A DNA stretch of 64,000 nucleotides. It comes from JBPRGG01 sp051418075 (GTDB taxonomy: Bacteria; Bacteroidota; Bacteroidia; Cytophagales; Cyclobacteriaceae). Position numbers and translations under genes: made by a program. Location of the stretch: assembly GCA_051418075.1 (NCBI GenBank), contig JBPRGG010000005.1, positions 186,001 to 250,000 of the forward strand, read 5' to 3'. Below, one piece after another: positions 8,617-18,081 of this stretch (the stretch's first letter is position 1; every line of letters begins with the position of its first letter). The notes beneath the pieces were generated by a model. The model was not told the origin of the DNA, ran no database searches, and saw only the letters and a program-made list of their open reading frames with translations.

Positions 8617-9261
8617 TTATTTCAGATATTTAGATAGTATTTCCTGGCTCATTTTCAAGGTTTTTCCCTGCATGCTTACGATAAGTTTCCAGTCAAAAAC
8701 TTCTTTTACCATCTTTTGCACATTTTCTTTCATATTTTTATACTGATGATGATTCATTTTCATCTGTTTTAATTTAAGGATGGCTTGGTAAAGATGATAT
8801 TCATCGTCTTTTTCTAAGATGATACCAGCCTGATATTTTTCAATAAGTGAAGCTACTTTATTTTTGTTTGAAATAATAATAGGTATCCCGTAAAGGCCAG
8901 CAATTAATATATCCAGGCATAAGGTTTTATGAGGTGCGTGAATTACCAGCAGGTCCAGGTGTTGAAAAAGATGTTCTTTACTCTGACTGGATTGATCATG
9001 CCAAAAAACGACCTTATGCTTTAGGCTCTTTTCTTTGATAACGGGAGACAGATTTTTATGGATTTCAAGTGTGCCCATGATCCAAAGTTTACTCAGAGAG
9101 AATTCCGATTCAATTTTTCCAAACGCATTGATCAGGTTCTCGCATTCTTTTAGTTTGATGGTGGGGCATCCGGTATACCCTACTATAAAAGCATGACTGA
9201 CAAACAAATTTTTTAATTGATCGGGATTTAACCGGCTGGGAGGAAATGTAAATTTATCCAT
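8617..9261 (-). CDS. Truncated glycosyltransferase (GT4-like C-terminal domain)
   Basis: A 214-residue protein that matches only the C-terminal, nucleotide-sugar-binding half of GT-B enzymes. The signatures are FIVGYTGCPTIKLKECENLINAF (residues about 25-47), where family members begin their second Rossmann domain, and then LVIHAPHKTLCLDILIAGLYGIPIII, equivalent to the donor-contacting E/D-x7-E loop. The N-terminal acceptor domain, about 170 residues in full-length enzymes, is missing, and upstream DNA shows no remnant of it. It may be a degraded gene, or act as a partner subunit. It is isolated and runs opposite to its neighbours. Confidence 0.6.
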   Translation of the reverse strand: MDKFTFPPSRLNPDQLKNLFVSHAFIVGYTGCPTIKLKECENLINAFGKIESEFSLSKLWIMGTLEIHKNLSPVIKEKSLKHKVVFWHDQSSQSKEHLFQHLDLLVIHAPHKTLCLDILIAGLYGIPIIISNKNKVASLIEKYQAGIILEKDDEYHLYQAILKLKQMKMNHHQYKNMKENVQKMVKEVFDWKLIVSMQGKTLKMSQEILSKYLK

Positions 9262-9572
9262 AATAAATATAATATATTTTATAATATGCTAAATTTATGC
9301 CAGAAAACCAATGTGCTGATTATTAATTAGTTGAGTTTATTCCATCCAGTCAGGTTTCCATTAACTGGAAATGATCATTCAAAATGATATAATCCATCAT
9401 TTTTAGCACATTTCATTGGAATAATCCAAGCTATATTTTTGTTCTATAGGTTATCAATCAATATTTTTGTTAGGATCGGGAAAGTTTTTTTGAACTGTAA
9501 TTTTTAAAATTGAACACAGAAGGAAAGATTAATCTTTGAAAAATTTATATTTTTTAATCAAATGAGAATTAT
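9262..9572. other. Non-coding divergent spacer, two short palindromes
   Basis: This 311-base AT-rich stretch separates the truncated glycosyltransferase from the Gfo/Idh/MocA operon, and probably holds promoters for both. I see two small palindromes, TTTCCA-N5-TGGAAA at 9355-9371 and TTGGA-N4-TCCAA at 9416-9429, and no gene. Confidence 0.6.
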
Positions 9573-10601
9573 ATGATGATTAAAACAGGAATTATAGGTG
9601 CAGGCATGATTGCCAGATTTCATGCTAAAGCAGTTTCAGAACTGGAAGAAGCCCAACTGGTAGGGATATGTGACAATGGCAGTGGCAAAGCTCAAAATCT
9701 GGCAACTGAATTCAATTGCAAGGCATTTAACAATTATGCCGATCTGTTAAATCAGGATCTGGATTTAGCCCTTATTACTTCTCCCAGTGGTTTACATATG
9801 GAACCTGCAGTGTTAGCTGCTGAAAAAGGCATTCATGTTTTGTGTGAAAAGCCATTGGAAATAAATCTGGACCGGGTCGATCAAATGATCAAAGCCCATC
9901 AACAGGCTGGAACCTACTTGGGAGGTATATTTAATTACCGGTATAATGAAGGTGTGTGGGTGATAAAAGAAGCGGTAGATGAAGGTAGATTGGGTAAGCT
10001 TACCTACGCTGCCATTCATGTTCCCTGGTGGCGCAATCAGGAATATTATAAAGATAGCTGGCATGGAACTTTGGACCTGGATGGGGGTGGCGCCCTTATG
10101 AATCAATCCATCCATATGGTAGACCTGCTGCAATACCTGGTGGGACCAGTTGATTCATTAATGGCTTATAAAGCCACTTTAGGACATGAAATAGAAGCGG
10201 AAGATATAGCTACAGCCATCCTTAAACTTAAAAATGGCGCTTTAGGATATGTGTTTGGCACCACTGCGTCTTTTCCCGGCCAATTCCGGCGCATAGAATT
10301 AACCGGAACAGAAGGTACAATTGTGATGGTGGAAAACAGCATTACGGTATGGCAATTTAAGCAAAAACGAGCTGATGATGAGGAAATTTTACAGAAGTTT
10401 GGAATGATAGAAGGTGGGGGAGGAGTAGCAGATCCGGCGGCCATGACCCATCATAATCATCTTCGTAATATTGCCGCTTTTATATCAGCTATAAACCAAC
10501 AGAAACCCTTCGAAATAGATGGTAAGGAGGCACGAAAAGCAGTGGAAATTGTCAGGGCTATCTACCATGCAGCAGACTCAGGTAAGGAGGTTAATTTTTA
10601 A
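9573..10601 (+). CDS. Gfo/Idh/MocA family NAD(P)-dependent oxidoreductase
   Basis: A 342-residue oxidoreductase that probably acts on a sugar, inositol or related polyol. The N-terminal Rossmann domain has GIIGAGMIARFHAKA (6-20) and the family motif CEKPLEIN (about 91-98). The C-terminal domain has GGGALMNQSIHMVDLL (about 169-184), in which the Gly-rich stretch and His are the usual substrate-side residues. There is no signal peptide, so the enzyme is cytoplasmic. Its stop codon overlaps the next gene by one base (TAATG at 10599-10603), so translation is probably coupled to that of the PQQ dehydrogenase. The substrate is not readable from sequence. Confidence 0.9.
   Translation: MMIKTGIIGAGMIARFHAKAVSELEEAQLVGICDNGSGKAQNLATEFNCKAFNNYADLLNQDLDLALITSPSGLHMEPAVLAAEKGIHVLCEKPLEINLDRVDQMIKAHQQAGTYLGGIFNYRYNEGVWVIKEAVDEGRLGKLTYAAIHVPWWRNQEYYKDSWHGTLDLDGGGALMNQSIHMVDLLQYLVGPVDSLMAYKATLGHEIEAEDIATAILKLKNGALGYVFGTTASFPGQFRRIELTGTEGTIVMVENSITVWQFKQKRADDEEILQKFGMIEGGGGVADPAAMTHHNHLRNIAAFISAINQQKPFEIDGKEARKAVEIVRAIYHAADSGKEVNF
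10583..10590 (+). promoter_or_regulatory. Strong Shine-Dalgarno before the PQQ dehydrogenase
   Basis: TAAGGAGG lies inside the end of the Gfo gene, 10 bases before the ATG at 10601. Most genes here have no clear ribosome-binding site, so this one stands out and fixes the start of the downstream gene. Confidence 0.8.
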
Positions 10602-12760
10602 TGAAGTTGTTGTCTGAAGAAATTTTCCTTTTATTTTTCATTTTGAATTTATGTTTGGCTTGTGATTCTCAGACATCTGAAATCAAGCAAAACAGCCATT
10701 GGGAGACCTACCGGGGAACACCTGATGCCGGTCAGTTTTCATCACTTGATCAAATAGACACCAACAATGTACATCAATTACAGCTGGCCTGGAAGTACTC
10801 CTCCGCTGATGCGGGAAACTCATCCACCATTGAATGTAATCCCATCATTATTGATCAGGTAATGTATGTTACCTCCCCCCAACTGAAAGTAATTGCCCTG
10901 AATGCTGTTACAGGCAGTGAATTGTGGCAGTTTGATCCATTCGATGGAGAAAGAGGAGCCGGAGTTAACCGTGGGGTTACTTATTGGCAGGATGGGGAGG
11001 ATAAAAGGATACTTTTTGTAGCCACCAATTTTCTTTATTGTCTGGATGCAGAAAACGGTAGACTGGTTTCTTCCTTTGGAAAAAATGGACAAGTTGATCT
11101 AAGATACCAATTGGGAGGAAATCCTGAAAAGTTTAGCCTTACCACCAGCACCCCAGGAATCATTTACCAAAATCTGATCATTTTGGGGTCCGCTACCGGT
11201 GAAGGTTACAATGCCTCCCCCGGCCATATCAGGGCCTATGATATAAAAACCGGAGATTTGGTCTGGATATTCCATACTATTCCACAGCCAGGTGAATATG
11301 GTTATCATTCCTGGACTTTTTATGAAACAGAAAACTATGGCGGTACCAACAACTGGGGAGGTATGAGCCTGGATCAGGAAAAAGGGATTGTTTATATAGC
11401 CACCGGTTCGCCAACTTATGATTTTTATGGAGGAACCCGGCCGGGAGATAATCTTTTTGGCAATTGTGTTATTGCCTTGAATGCAGAAACTGGGGAAAGG
11501 ATCTGGCATTACCAGGTGGTTCATCATGATTTGTGGGATTATGATCTGGCTTGTGCCCCTAATTTAACCACCATATTACATAAGGGGCAATACCGTGATG
11601 TGGTGGTACAGCCAACCAAAATGGGTACCTTGTTTATTCTGGACCGCTATACTGGTGAATTATTATCAGATGCACCGGAAAAGCTGATGCCGCCTTCTGA
11701 TCTGGATGGTGAAGTAGCTGCTTCTTCACAACCCATGGTTCAGGATCTGGTATTTGTAAGGCAGGGGATCTATCGGGATGATCTCACTGATATTTCTCCG
11801 GAATCCAATGCCTACGCCCAAAAAAGATTTGATCAGCTTAAGCATGGACAAATGTTTACACCTCCCAGTGAGGAAGGTACGATTCTGTTTCCCGGAACCA
11901 GGGGAGGCGTGTTGTGGGGTGGCGCTTCATTGAATCCCCATACCAATATCCTCTATCTCAATGCCAATGAATATCCCATGATTATGGAAATGAAAAAGGT
12001 CACTTTTGATGTTTCGGAGGCGGAATTCGGGCATGAAAGTGAAGAAACAGTAAGTGGACCTTCCATAAATAAGCTGGGAAAGGAAATCTATCTATTGAAT
12101 TGCGCCAGTTGTCATGGTCGGGAGAAAGAAGGTATAGAAGGTTCTTATCCTGGTATAGATAGCCTGGATCAAAAATACTCCAGGCAGGAAGTGGCTGATA
12201 TTATTCGTAAGGGGGCAGATCGTATGCCTCCTTATACTCAGTTTGATCAGGAAGAAATGCAAAGTTTGCTCAATTACATCATGGATATAGAAGTTGAATC
12301 GCCTCAGTTGGCCAGAAAAAAGGAGATGGATAAGTATGTGCTGCAAGGATATCAAAAATTCCTGGACCAGGATGGGTATCCAGCGGTAAAGCCTCCCTGG
12401 GGAACGCTCAATGCAATTGACCTGAATAATTTTGAAATTCTGTGGCAGGTACCTTTGGGCGAATATCCGGGACTGGTGGAAAGAGGCATCCGTAATACTG
12501 GCACACAAACATTTGGAGGGTGTGTGGCTACTGCCGGAGGGGTGATATTTGTGGGGGCCACTGCTGATGAAAAATTCAGGGCCTTAAATGCCAGTAATGG
12601 GGAGGTTTTGTGGGAGTATCAGTTGCCGTATGGAGGATATGCCACTCCGGCGGTTTATCAGGTTGATGGTAAGCAATATGTCGTAATTGCTGCAGGAGGT
12701 GGGAACAGGAACGGAACCCCTTCCGGAGACTTTTATTTAGCTTTTAGCTTAGCTCCTTAG
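10601..12760 (+). CDS. PQQ-dependent dehydrogenase with inserted cytochrome c domain, lipoprotein
   Basis: A 719-residue quinoprotein that oxidises a sugar or alcohol outside the cytoplasm. A lipoprotein signal ends in LCLAC (Cys21), placing it in a membrane. An eight-bladed beta-propeller follows (THSWTFYETENYGGTNNWGG-like and VVHHDLWDYDLACAP segments), as in PQQ glucose dehydrogenases. From about residue 490 to 570 a c-type cytochrome interrupts the propeller: heme motif CASCH at 501-505, axial-ligand candidate RMPPY. The final blades resume with GGVIFVGATAD. Electrons would pass from PQQ to heme. No PQQ synthesis genes are nearby. It is coupled to the upstream Gfo gene. Confidence 0.9.
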   Translation: MKLLSEEIFLLFFILNLCLACDSQTSEIKQNSHWETYRGTPDAGQFSSLDQIDTNNVHQLQLAWKYSSADAGNSSTIECNPIIIDQVMYVTSPQLKVIALNAVTGSELWQFDPFDGERGAGVNRGVTYWQDGEDKRILFVATNFLYCLDAENGRLVSSFGKNGQVDLRYQLGGNPEKFSLTTSTPGIIYQNLIILGSATGEGYNASPGHIRAYDIKTGDLVWIFHTIPQPGEYGYHSWTFYETENYGGTNNWGGMSLDQEKGIVYIATGSPTYDFYGGTRPGDNLFGNCVIALNAETGERIWHYQVVHHDLWDYDLACAPNLTTILHKGQYRDVVVQPTKMGTLFILDRYTGELLSDAPEKLMPPSDLDGEVAASSQPMVQDLVFVRQGIYRDDLTDISPESNAYAQKRFDQLKHGQMFTPPSEEGTILFPGTRGGVLWGGASLNPHTNILYLNANEYPMIMEMKKVTFDVSEAEFGHESEETVSGPSINKLGKEIYLLNCASCHGREKEGIEGSYPGIDSLDQKYSRQEVADIIRKGADRMPPYTQFDQEEMQSLLNYIMDIEVESPQLARKKEMDKYVLQGYQKFLDQDGYPAVKPPWGTLNAIDLNNFEILWQVPLGEYPGLVERGIRNTGTQTFGGCVATAGGVIFVGATADEKFRALNASNGEVLWEYQLPYGGYATPAVYQVDGKQYVVIAAGGGNRNGTPSGDFYLAFSLAP

Positions 12761-12821
12761 CTTCTTCCTGAACCTTTACCCGCTTAGCAGGTTTAGCAAT
12801 TATCATCAAACATTTTTTAAT

Positions 12822-13019
12822 ATGAAAGTCGCGGGTATTGTTTTACTTGTAATAGGGTTGGTTGGAACCTTGGTTTTTGGCATTCAGGCCATGCAAAATT
12901 CTGAAAGCTTTAGTATTTTCGGTTTAGATATCGCTGTCAGTTCAGCCAACTGGACCCCAGTAATTATCAGTGGCATATTAGCCATTGTGGGGATTGTTCT
13001 TTTGTCTGTTAAAAAATAA
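12822..13019 (+). CDS. Small two-helix membrane protein
   Basis: A 65-residue protein with two hydrophobic helices, VAGIVLLVIGLVGTLVFGI (3-21) and WTPVIISGILAIVGIVLLSV (about 44-63), joined by a short polar loop. It resembles small inner-membrane proteins often called DUF3185-like. Function unknown. It follows the PQQ dehydrogenase by 61 bases and ends at a strong terminator, so it may share that operon's transcript. Confidence 0.7.
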   Translation: MKVAGIVLLVIGLVGTLVFGIQAMQNSESFSIFGLDIAVSSANWTPVIISGILAIVGIVLLSVKK

Positions 13020-13041
13020 AATTAGCTTTAAAATTTATCAC

Positions 13042-13089
13042 AAAGTACCAGTCTAAAGCCAGAAATGGAAATAGCTGGTACTTTTTTTA
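13042..13089 (+). terminator. Rho-independent terminator
   Basis: A perfect 10-bp stem, AAAGTACCAG (13042-13051) with CTGGTACTTT (13075-13084), encloses a 23-base loop and is followed by a T run. It ends the small membrane-protein transcript. Confidence 0.8.
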
Positions 13090-13214
13090 TGGACACTTGT
13101 ATCCTAAATGGTAAGGCAGATGTAGGAATTCGGAAATTTTTACGCTAAATCAGAGATTTAAAAAATATATCTGTTGCTATCAAAACATGTATCAGCAATT
13201 TCTTTGAAAAGAGG

Positions 13215-13562
13215 TTAAAAGTTTTCCTGCATTAAACCCACTACTACTTTTCCTACTTTATCTTCCAGGTGCTGAACTATTTGATTTATTTCATTCTGCT
13301 TCAGTGGATCTTTTTGACATTTTTCCAATTTGACAATGTCATCTATCAGGCTGTTTATGCTTAAACTTTTTATACTGGGTTTAATTTTATGAGCCGTTTT
13401 CGCTATGGTATCCAGGTCATTTTCCCGGAGGGCTTGTTTTATTTTTTGGACTGATTCCGGAGTAATGAAAATAAACAGGTCAATCATTTTTTTAACAAAG
13501 TCCGTATTTCCCCGGCTCGTTTCAATGATATAACTGAGGTCATAAAGTTTGGGTCGGCGCAT
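13215..13562 (-). CDS. Histidine phosphotransfer (Hpt) domain protein
   Basis: A 115-residue stand-alone Hpt protein, the usual length for the single domain. The phospho-accepting residue is His58 in TAHKIKPS, within the four-helix bundle pattern. It would pass phosphate between a hybrid histidine kinase and a response regulator. The gene lies 155 bases downstream of a sigma-54 response regulator on the same strand and could serve it, but no histidine kinase is present in the window. Being a cytoplasmic relay, its partners must be encoded elsewhere. Confidence 0.85.
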   Translation of the reverse strand: MRRPKLYDLSYIIETSRGNTDFVKKMIDLFIFITPESVQKIKQALRENDLDTIAKTAHKIKPSIKSLSINSLIDDIVKLEKCQKDPLKQNEINQIVQHLEDKVGKVVVGLMQENF

Positions 13563-13717
13563 AGGTCTTTTCCCTTCAAGGTCTTTATTAAAAGTTGTGT
13601 TCAGGTTTATAACTTCCTTCCTGCTCAGGAAAGTAACTCATTTAAATTCCCGGTCTTTTTCGAATCAGAGATAAAGATCCCATTCAAATCTTTTCATGGT
13701 ATTGATAAAAAACGGGA

Positions 13718-15097
13718 TCATGTTTCTTTCACAATTTCTCCGCTTTTAAGCATATTATAAATGGTGGATTTACCGATGTTAAGCCGGTTAGCTACCTCCA
13801 GGACATCATATTTATACTTCTTCAGAAACATGCCTATGATATCGGCGGTATATTCCTTCAGTGTCTTTTCTGTTTCGGCAATTCCATGATTCAGGCCTGA
13901 ATCATTGATGTCAGTAAAGGTGATGTCGTCAGCCTGGATTTCATTTTCATCACACATTACACAGGCAAGATCAATGACAGCCTTCAATTCTCTGATATTA
14001 CCGGGAAAACTATATGTCAGCAACTTATCTTTAGCTGATTGCCGGAAGTTGTATTTCTTCTGTTGATTATTACGGGCAAATTCATCAGCAAAGTATTTAG
14101 CCAAAATCAGCACATCATTCCCCCTATCTCTTAATGGAGGGAGGTGTATCGGCAGCCCCATGATTCTATAATATAGATCTTCTCTAAAATTACCTCGTTT
14201 TACTTCTTTAACCAGATCTTTATGGGTAGCAGTGATTAGTCGAAAGCTCAGGCTAATTGGCTGATTACCCCCTAATCTTTCCAGTTCCCTTTCCTGCAAT
14301 ACCCTTAGGATCTTACTTTGCAAATTCAGATCCAGCTCTGCTATTTCATCCAGAAACAAGGTGCCGTCATTAGCTTCTTCGAATTTTCCTGTTTTTCTTC
14401 CCATGGCACCGGTAAATGCCCCCTTTTCGTATCCAAAAAGCTCACTTTCAATCAGATCCCTGGGTATGGCAGCCATATTAACCGCTACAAAGGGTTTCTT
14501 TTTATTGAAACTGTTGTAATGGATGGCTTTGGCTACAACTTCTTTACCGGTACCTGTTTCACCGGTTATTGAGACATTAATGTTATTATTTACAGCTTTT
14601 GCTATTAATTTAAAGGTATTGGTTATAGCCGGGCTTTGGCCAATTATGGTTTTTCCAAAATCAAACTTTTGTTCAAGCTGTTCTTTTAGTACTTCCACTT
14701 CCTGTTTTAAGGCCTGATTTTCCTTTATTTTTACAATAGCGTTCCACAAAAGTTCTTTGGCATTATCATCTTTTACAATATAATCATTGGCTCCGGACTT
14801 TAATAAATTTACTGCAACAGCTACTTCTTCCTGCCCACTAATTACCACCACAGGAATTGTGTTATCATAGGCTTTTACTTGGGCTAACAATCTATCACCC
14901 GTAATATCAGGAAGCCCAAAATCCATCACAACTACATCCGGTTTTTGGAAAAGCTTATTCAGACATTCCTCACCTGACCTGAATAAATTGACTTCGTAAT
15001 CTTCATTAAGTGAAAGATGATATTTTAGTAATTCTCCATACCATGGATCGTCCTCCACTATAAAGATCACAAAATGGGTGGTGGTGTCTGTTATCAT
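13718..15097 (-). CDS. Sigma-54-dependent response regulator (NtrC type)
   Basis: A 459-residue three-domain activator. The receiver domain has acidic residues VEDD (15-18) and the phospho-acceptor Asp59 in VVVMD. The AAA+ domain carries Walker A GETGTGKE (179-186) and GAFTGA (226-231), the loop that contacts sigma-54. The C-terminal Fis-like helix-turn-helix is at about 420-455 (LEVANRLNIGKSTIYNMLKSG). It would activate sigma-54 promoters when phosphorylated. The only signalling gene beside it is the Hpt protein downstream. Target genes are unknown and I could not find a clear -24/-12 promoter nearby. Confidence 0.93.
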   Translation of the reverse strand: MITDTTTHFVIFIVEDDPWYGELLKYHLSLNEDYEVNLFRSGEECLNKLFQKPDVVVMDFGLPDITGDRLLAQVKAYDNTIPVVVISGQEEVAVAVNLLKSGANDYIVKDDNAKELLWNAIVKIKENQALKQEVEVLKEQLEQKFDFGKTIIGQSPAITNTFKLIAKAVNNNINVSITGETGTGKEVVAKAIHYNSFNKKKPFVAVNMAAIPRDLIESELFGYEKGAFTGAMGRKTGKFEEANDGTLFLDEIAELDLNLQSKILRVLQERELERLGGNQPISLSFRLITATHKDLVKEVKRGNFREDLYYRIMGLPIHLPPLRDRGNDVLILAKYFADEFARNNQQKKYNFRQSAKDKLLTYSFPGNIRELKAVIDLACVMCDENEIQADDITFTDINDSGLNHGIAETEKTLKEYTADIIGMFLKKYKYDVLEVANRLNIGKSTIYNMLKSGEIVKET

Positions 15098-15320
15098 CAG
15101 ATTTACTTAAAAATAAACATCAAACTTATAAATAAATAACAATTCCAAATAAAGCGGTTTATAAAATAAGTTTCGGGGCTAAATAAAATATATATTTACT
15201 TTGTAAGAAAATTAGAATATTTATTGGATAAGCCAGCTATGCCTCATCACCTTAACAAATTTACTGTTTAACCTTTAGGAAGTTTAAGTGTTAATTTTAG
15301 GAACCTATCAAAGATTTTTT

Positions 15321-16904
15321 ATGCACATACCTAAAGGAATAATAATTTTTTTTTCGATTTTGCTGGGATTGTTCCTGCTAATCTTTCTTTTCCTGGAATT
15401 TTATGCTGAATCACACCTGAAGAATTACCTGCCTGATCAATTTAAACAACAGTACAACCTGGAATATGATGACTTTGAAATTCACTACCTGGATGTGGGC
15501 TTTGGCATCACCAACTTAAAGATCTCTCCTGATTCTTCCGGACAAGGGGCAATTAAACAGCTGGAAGTGCCGCACCTGGAGGTTTCCGGAGTTAATCTGT
15601 GGGGACTGGTTTTTCAGAACCTGCTGAAAATAGATCAGATATCAGTTGATCAGCCACTATTGGCTTTGACCAGTAATAAAAAGAAAAAAGCCTCACAGTC
15701 AGACCAGACAGGTAAGCAAAGGTCAAAGGGGTTAAAATTGTTTCATCTGGATGCAATCAAGCTTAACCAGGGGAAAATCACCTATTATAAGCAGAATAGT
15801 GATAGTCTGCTGGGACAAATTCCGGAATTAACCATCAATGGTGAACAATTGAAATATCAACTGCAGGACAGTTCCAATCAATACCAAGTGGGAAATCTGA
15901 AGGTGCTGCTTTATGACCCATGGATAGAAACCAGGAATGGTTTATACCGGCTTGAAGCCAAACAGTTCAGTGCATCCTATCAGGATGGTTTGGTTAATCT
16001 GGATTCTTTTGAAATAAATCCTTTACTACCCCGATTCGATTTCAGCCGTAAAGTAGGGCATCAGATGGATCGGTTTGAGGGGAAAGTGGGAAAAATTGAA
16101 GCTTTAGGTGTTGATTTTGATCGCATGATGGAAACCAGTGAACTTGACATACAACAGGTGGTAATCAATTTATTGGATCTGGATATTTTCAGGGATCGTC
16201 GTTTACCCGCTCCTGGAGGTAATAAAAAGTTGCCCTCCAAGCTGCTGGCGGATCTGAAAATAAAATTTCAGATTGACTCCGTCAACTTAAAGAATAGTAA
16301 AATACGTTATTTTGAATTTGTGGAAGGAGGTCATGATCCGGGAAAGCTTTCATTTGAAAAAATGGATGTGTCCCTTAAACACCTGACAACCTTGGATTCA
16401 GGTACTTCTTCATCTACTATAATGGCCAAAGCATTTTTAATGGGGGCCGCTGAATTAAACGCTGAGTTTAACTATCCGGGAGGTTTTCAGCAGGATACCT
16501 TTACAGTTTCTGGTAAGCTGAATAACATGGATCTGTCTCAGCTTAATCCGATGACCTCTGATGTGGCATTCATGGCGGTAAAGAGTGGGATCAATCATAA
16601 TATGACCTTTAATTTTGAAGCCAATAGTAAGTATAGTCAGGGGAAAATGCAATTTTATTATGATGACCTGAATGTGCAATTGTTAAACAAGGATGCCGAA
16701 AGAAGTCCGGGACTGATCAAAGAATCTCTCTCAACCTTTATAAATAGTTTTGTGATCAAGAAAAACAATCCGGCAAATGGACAATTCCGGGTAGGGCAGA
16801 TTTACTTTAACCGGGCTGAAAATGGTGAGAAATTTATATTTAACTATTGGTGGAAAACACTGCTCTCCGGAATAAAAGACAGTGTTGGAGTTAAAAAAAG
16901 CTAG
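15321..16904 (+). CDS. AsmA-like / DUF748-type membrane-anchored protein
   Basis: About 527 residues from the ATG at 15321 (an in-frame GTG 33 bases upstream is possible). One N-terminal membrane helix (IIIFFSILLGLFLLIFLFLEF, in the first 27 residues) is followed by a large beta-rich periplasmic region. Repeats of the form (L/I)xVDSVxLxxxxIxYxE, for example IDSVNLKNSKIRYFEF, are typical of AsmA-like/DUF748 proteins. Such proteins belong to the wider set thought to move lipids between membranes, but no activity is shown here. The stop codon overlaps that of the convergent AI-2E transporter. Confidence 0.6.
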   Translation: MHIPKGIIIFFSILLGLFLLIFLFLEFYAESHLKNYLPDQFKQQYNLEYDDFEIHYLDVGFGITNLKISPDSSGQGAIKQLEVPHLEVSGVNLWGLVFQNLLKIDQISVDQPLLALTSNKKKKASQSDQTGKQRSKGLKLFHLDAIKLNQGKITYYKQNSDSLLGQIPELTINGEQLKYQLQDSSNQYQVGNLKVLLYDPWIETRNGLYRLEAKQFSASYQDGLVNLDSFEINPLLPRFDFSRKVGHQMDRFEGKVGKIEALGVDFDRMMETSELDIQQVVINLLDLDIFRDRRLPAPGGNKKLPSKLLADLKIKFQIDSVNLKNSKIRYFEFVEGGHDPGKLSFEKMDVSLKHLTTLDSGTSSSTIMAKAFLMGAAELNAEFNYPGGFQQDTFTVSGKLNNMDLSQLNPMTSDVAFMAVKSGINHNMTFNFEANSKYSQGKMQFYYDDLNVQLLNKDAERSPGLIKESLSTFINSFVIKKNNPANGQFRVGQIYFNRAENGEKFIFNYWWKTLLSGIKDSVGVKKS

Positions 16905-18028
16905 TCGGAGGGTTTCCTTTTAAAGAAATTACTGATTTTATTGATGCTCAGGGCATGCTGCTCGGTTCCGGAAGTTCCCAGCAGGTAAGAGTAAGGTTTT
17001 AATGGTTCCACATAGTCACAAATAATCTTGAACATGGCTAATAAGGGAACGCTTAGGAACATACCGGGAATACCCCAGATCATGCCACCCACAATAATAC
17101 TTAGAATAGTAATGAAGGGGTTTAATTTCACATTGCCCCCAGTGATATTAGGAGTAAGGATATTATTTTCCATAAACTGTACAATAATAAATAAAATGAT
17201 TACACCCACGGCTTTTTGAGGATAAGGGCTCAAAAGCAAGGCATAAAACAAGGGAATAATGCCACCAATCAATGTGCCGAAGTAGGGAATGAAATTAAAA
17301 AGGGCCGAAATTATTCCAAGCAGGATAGCATATTTCAATCCAACGATCAATAGTCCGATCGAATTAAGTACACATAAGATCAGCACTACCACAAAAACTC
17401 CGCCCATATAACGTTCAGTTACAAAAGAAACCTCATTCAGTATTTTTTCTGTTTTGGCATGTTTTGATTCCGGAATAACCAGCAGCATAAAATTCCGGAA
17501 CTTGTTGCGGTAATAGAGCATGAAAAAAACATAAACCGGCATCAACCCTATTTTGGCTAAAGTTGCAGTAGTGGCTGAAAATGCAGAGGTAAAAAATTGT
17601 GTACTGGATTCAAAGAAATTACTGATCCGCTCTCTGATCCATTGATGCTGAGTCGTGCTGGAAACACCAAAATTTTCTTCAATAAACCCTTCAAGTTCAT
17701 CCACATTGGCCATGGCATTTTGTCTGAGAGATGGAAAATCTTCTACAAAAACGCCTATTTGTTTGTAGATAAAAAACACACCGGCTGCTATTATGACCCC
17801 GGCAAATAATATACCGGTCAGATTGGCTAAAATCCTGGGAATACCATGCTTTTCCAGAAAACTGGCCAGTGGGTAGAGTAAATAAGCAAACAAAACCGCA
17901 ATAAACAATGGATAGAAAAAGTTTCTGGCTTCTATTAATCCATAGATCAGCAGTATTACAAACAGCAAATAAAAAGTAAATCTTAAGACAACAGGATACC
18001 TATCAAGCATATGAAAAATTGAAACCAA
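16901..18028 (-). CDS. AI-2E family transporter (putative permease)
   Basis: A 375-residue integral membrane protein with about eight helices in the AI-2E/YhhT/YdiK pattern. N-terminal paired helices run from about 15 to 85, and the conserved loop FNFIPYFGTLIGGIIPLF is near residue 245. It continues with VQFMENNILTPNITGG and GGMIWGIPGMFLSVPLLAM. Members export diverse small molecules; AI-2 itself is only one proposed substrate, and the substrate here is unknown. It lies tail to tail with the AsmA-like gene, with their stop codons overlapping over 16901-16904, and no terminator separates them. Confidence 0.9.
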   Translation of the reverse strand: MVSIFHMLDRYPVVLRFTFYLLFVILLIYGLIEARNFFYPLFIAVLFAYLLYPLASFLEKHGIPRILANLTGILFAGVIIAAGVFFIYKQIGVFVEDFPSLRQNAMANVDELEGFIEENFGVSSTTQHQWIRERISNFFESSTQFFTSAFSATTATLAKIGLMPVYVFFMLYYRNKFRNFMLLVIPESKHAKTEKILNEVSFVTERYMGGVFVVVLILCVLNSIGLLIVGLKYAILLGIISALFNFIPYFGTLIGGIIPLFYALLLSPYPQKAVGVIILFIIVQFMENNILTPNITGGNVKLNPFITILSIIVGGMIWGIPGMFLSVPLLAMFKIICDYVEPLKPYSYLLGTSGTEQHALSINKISNFFKRKPSD

Positions 18029-18081
18029 AGTTATTAAAAATTCCTGGAAGCTAGGATATAGCTATCCTTCCAATATTTTAT

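Noticed and set aside
13042..13089. Possible riboswitch between a small membrane protein and the Hpt gene
   Set aside because: A simple stem with a T run directly after a stop codon is enough to explain it as a terminator.
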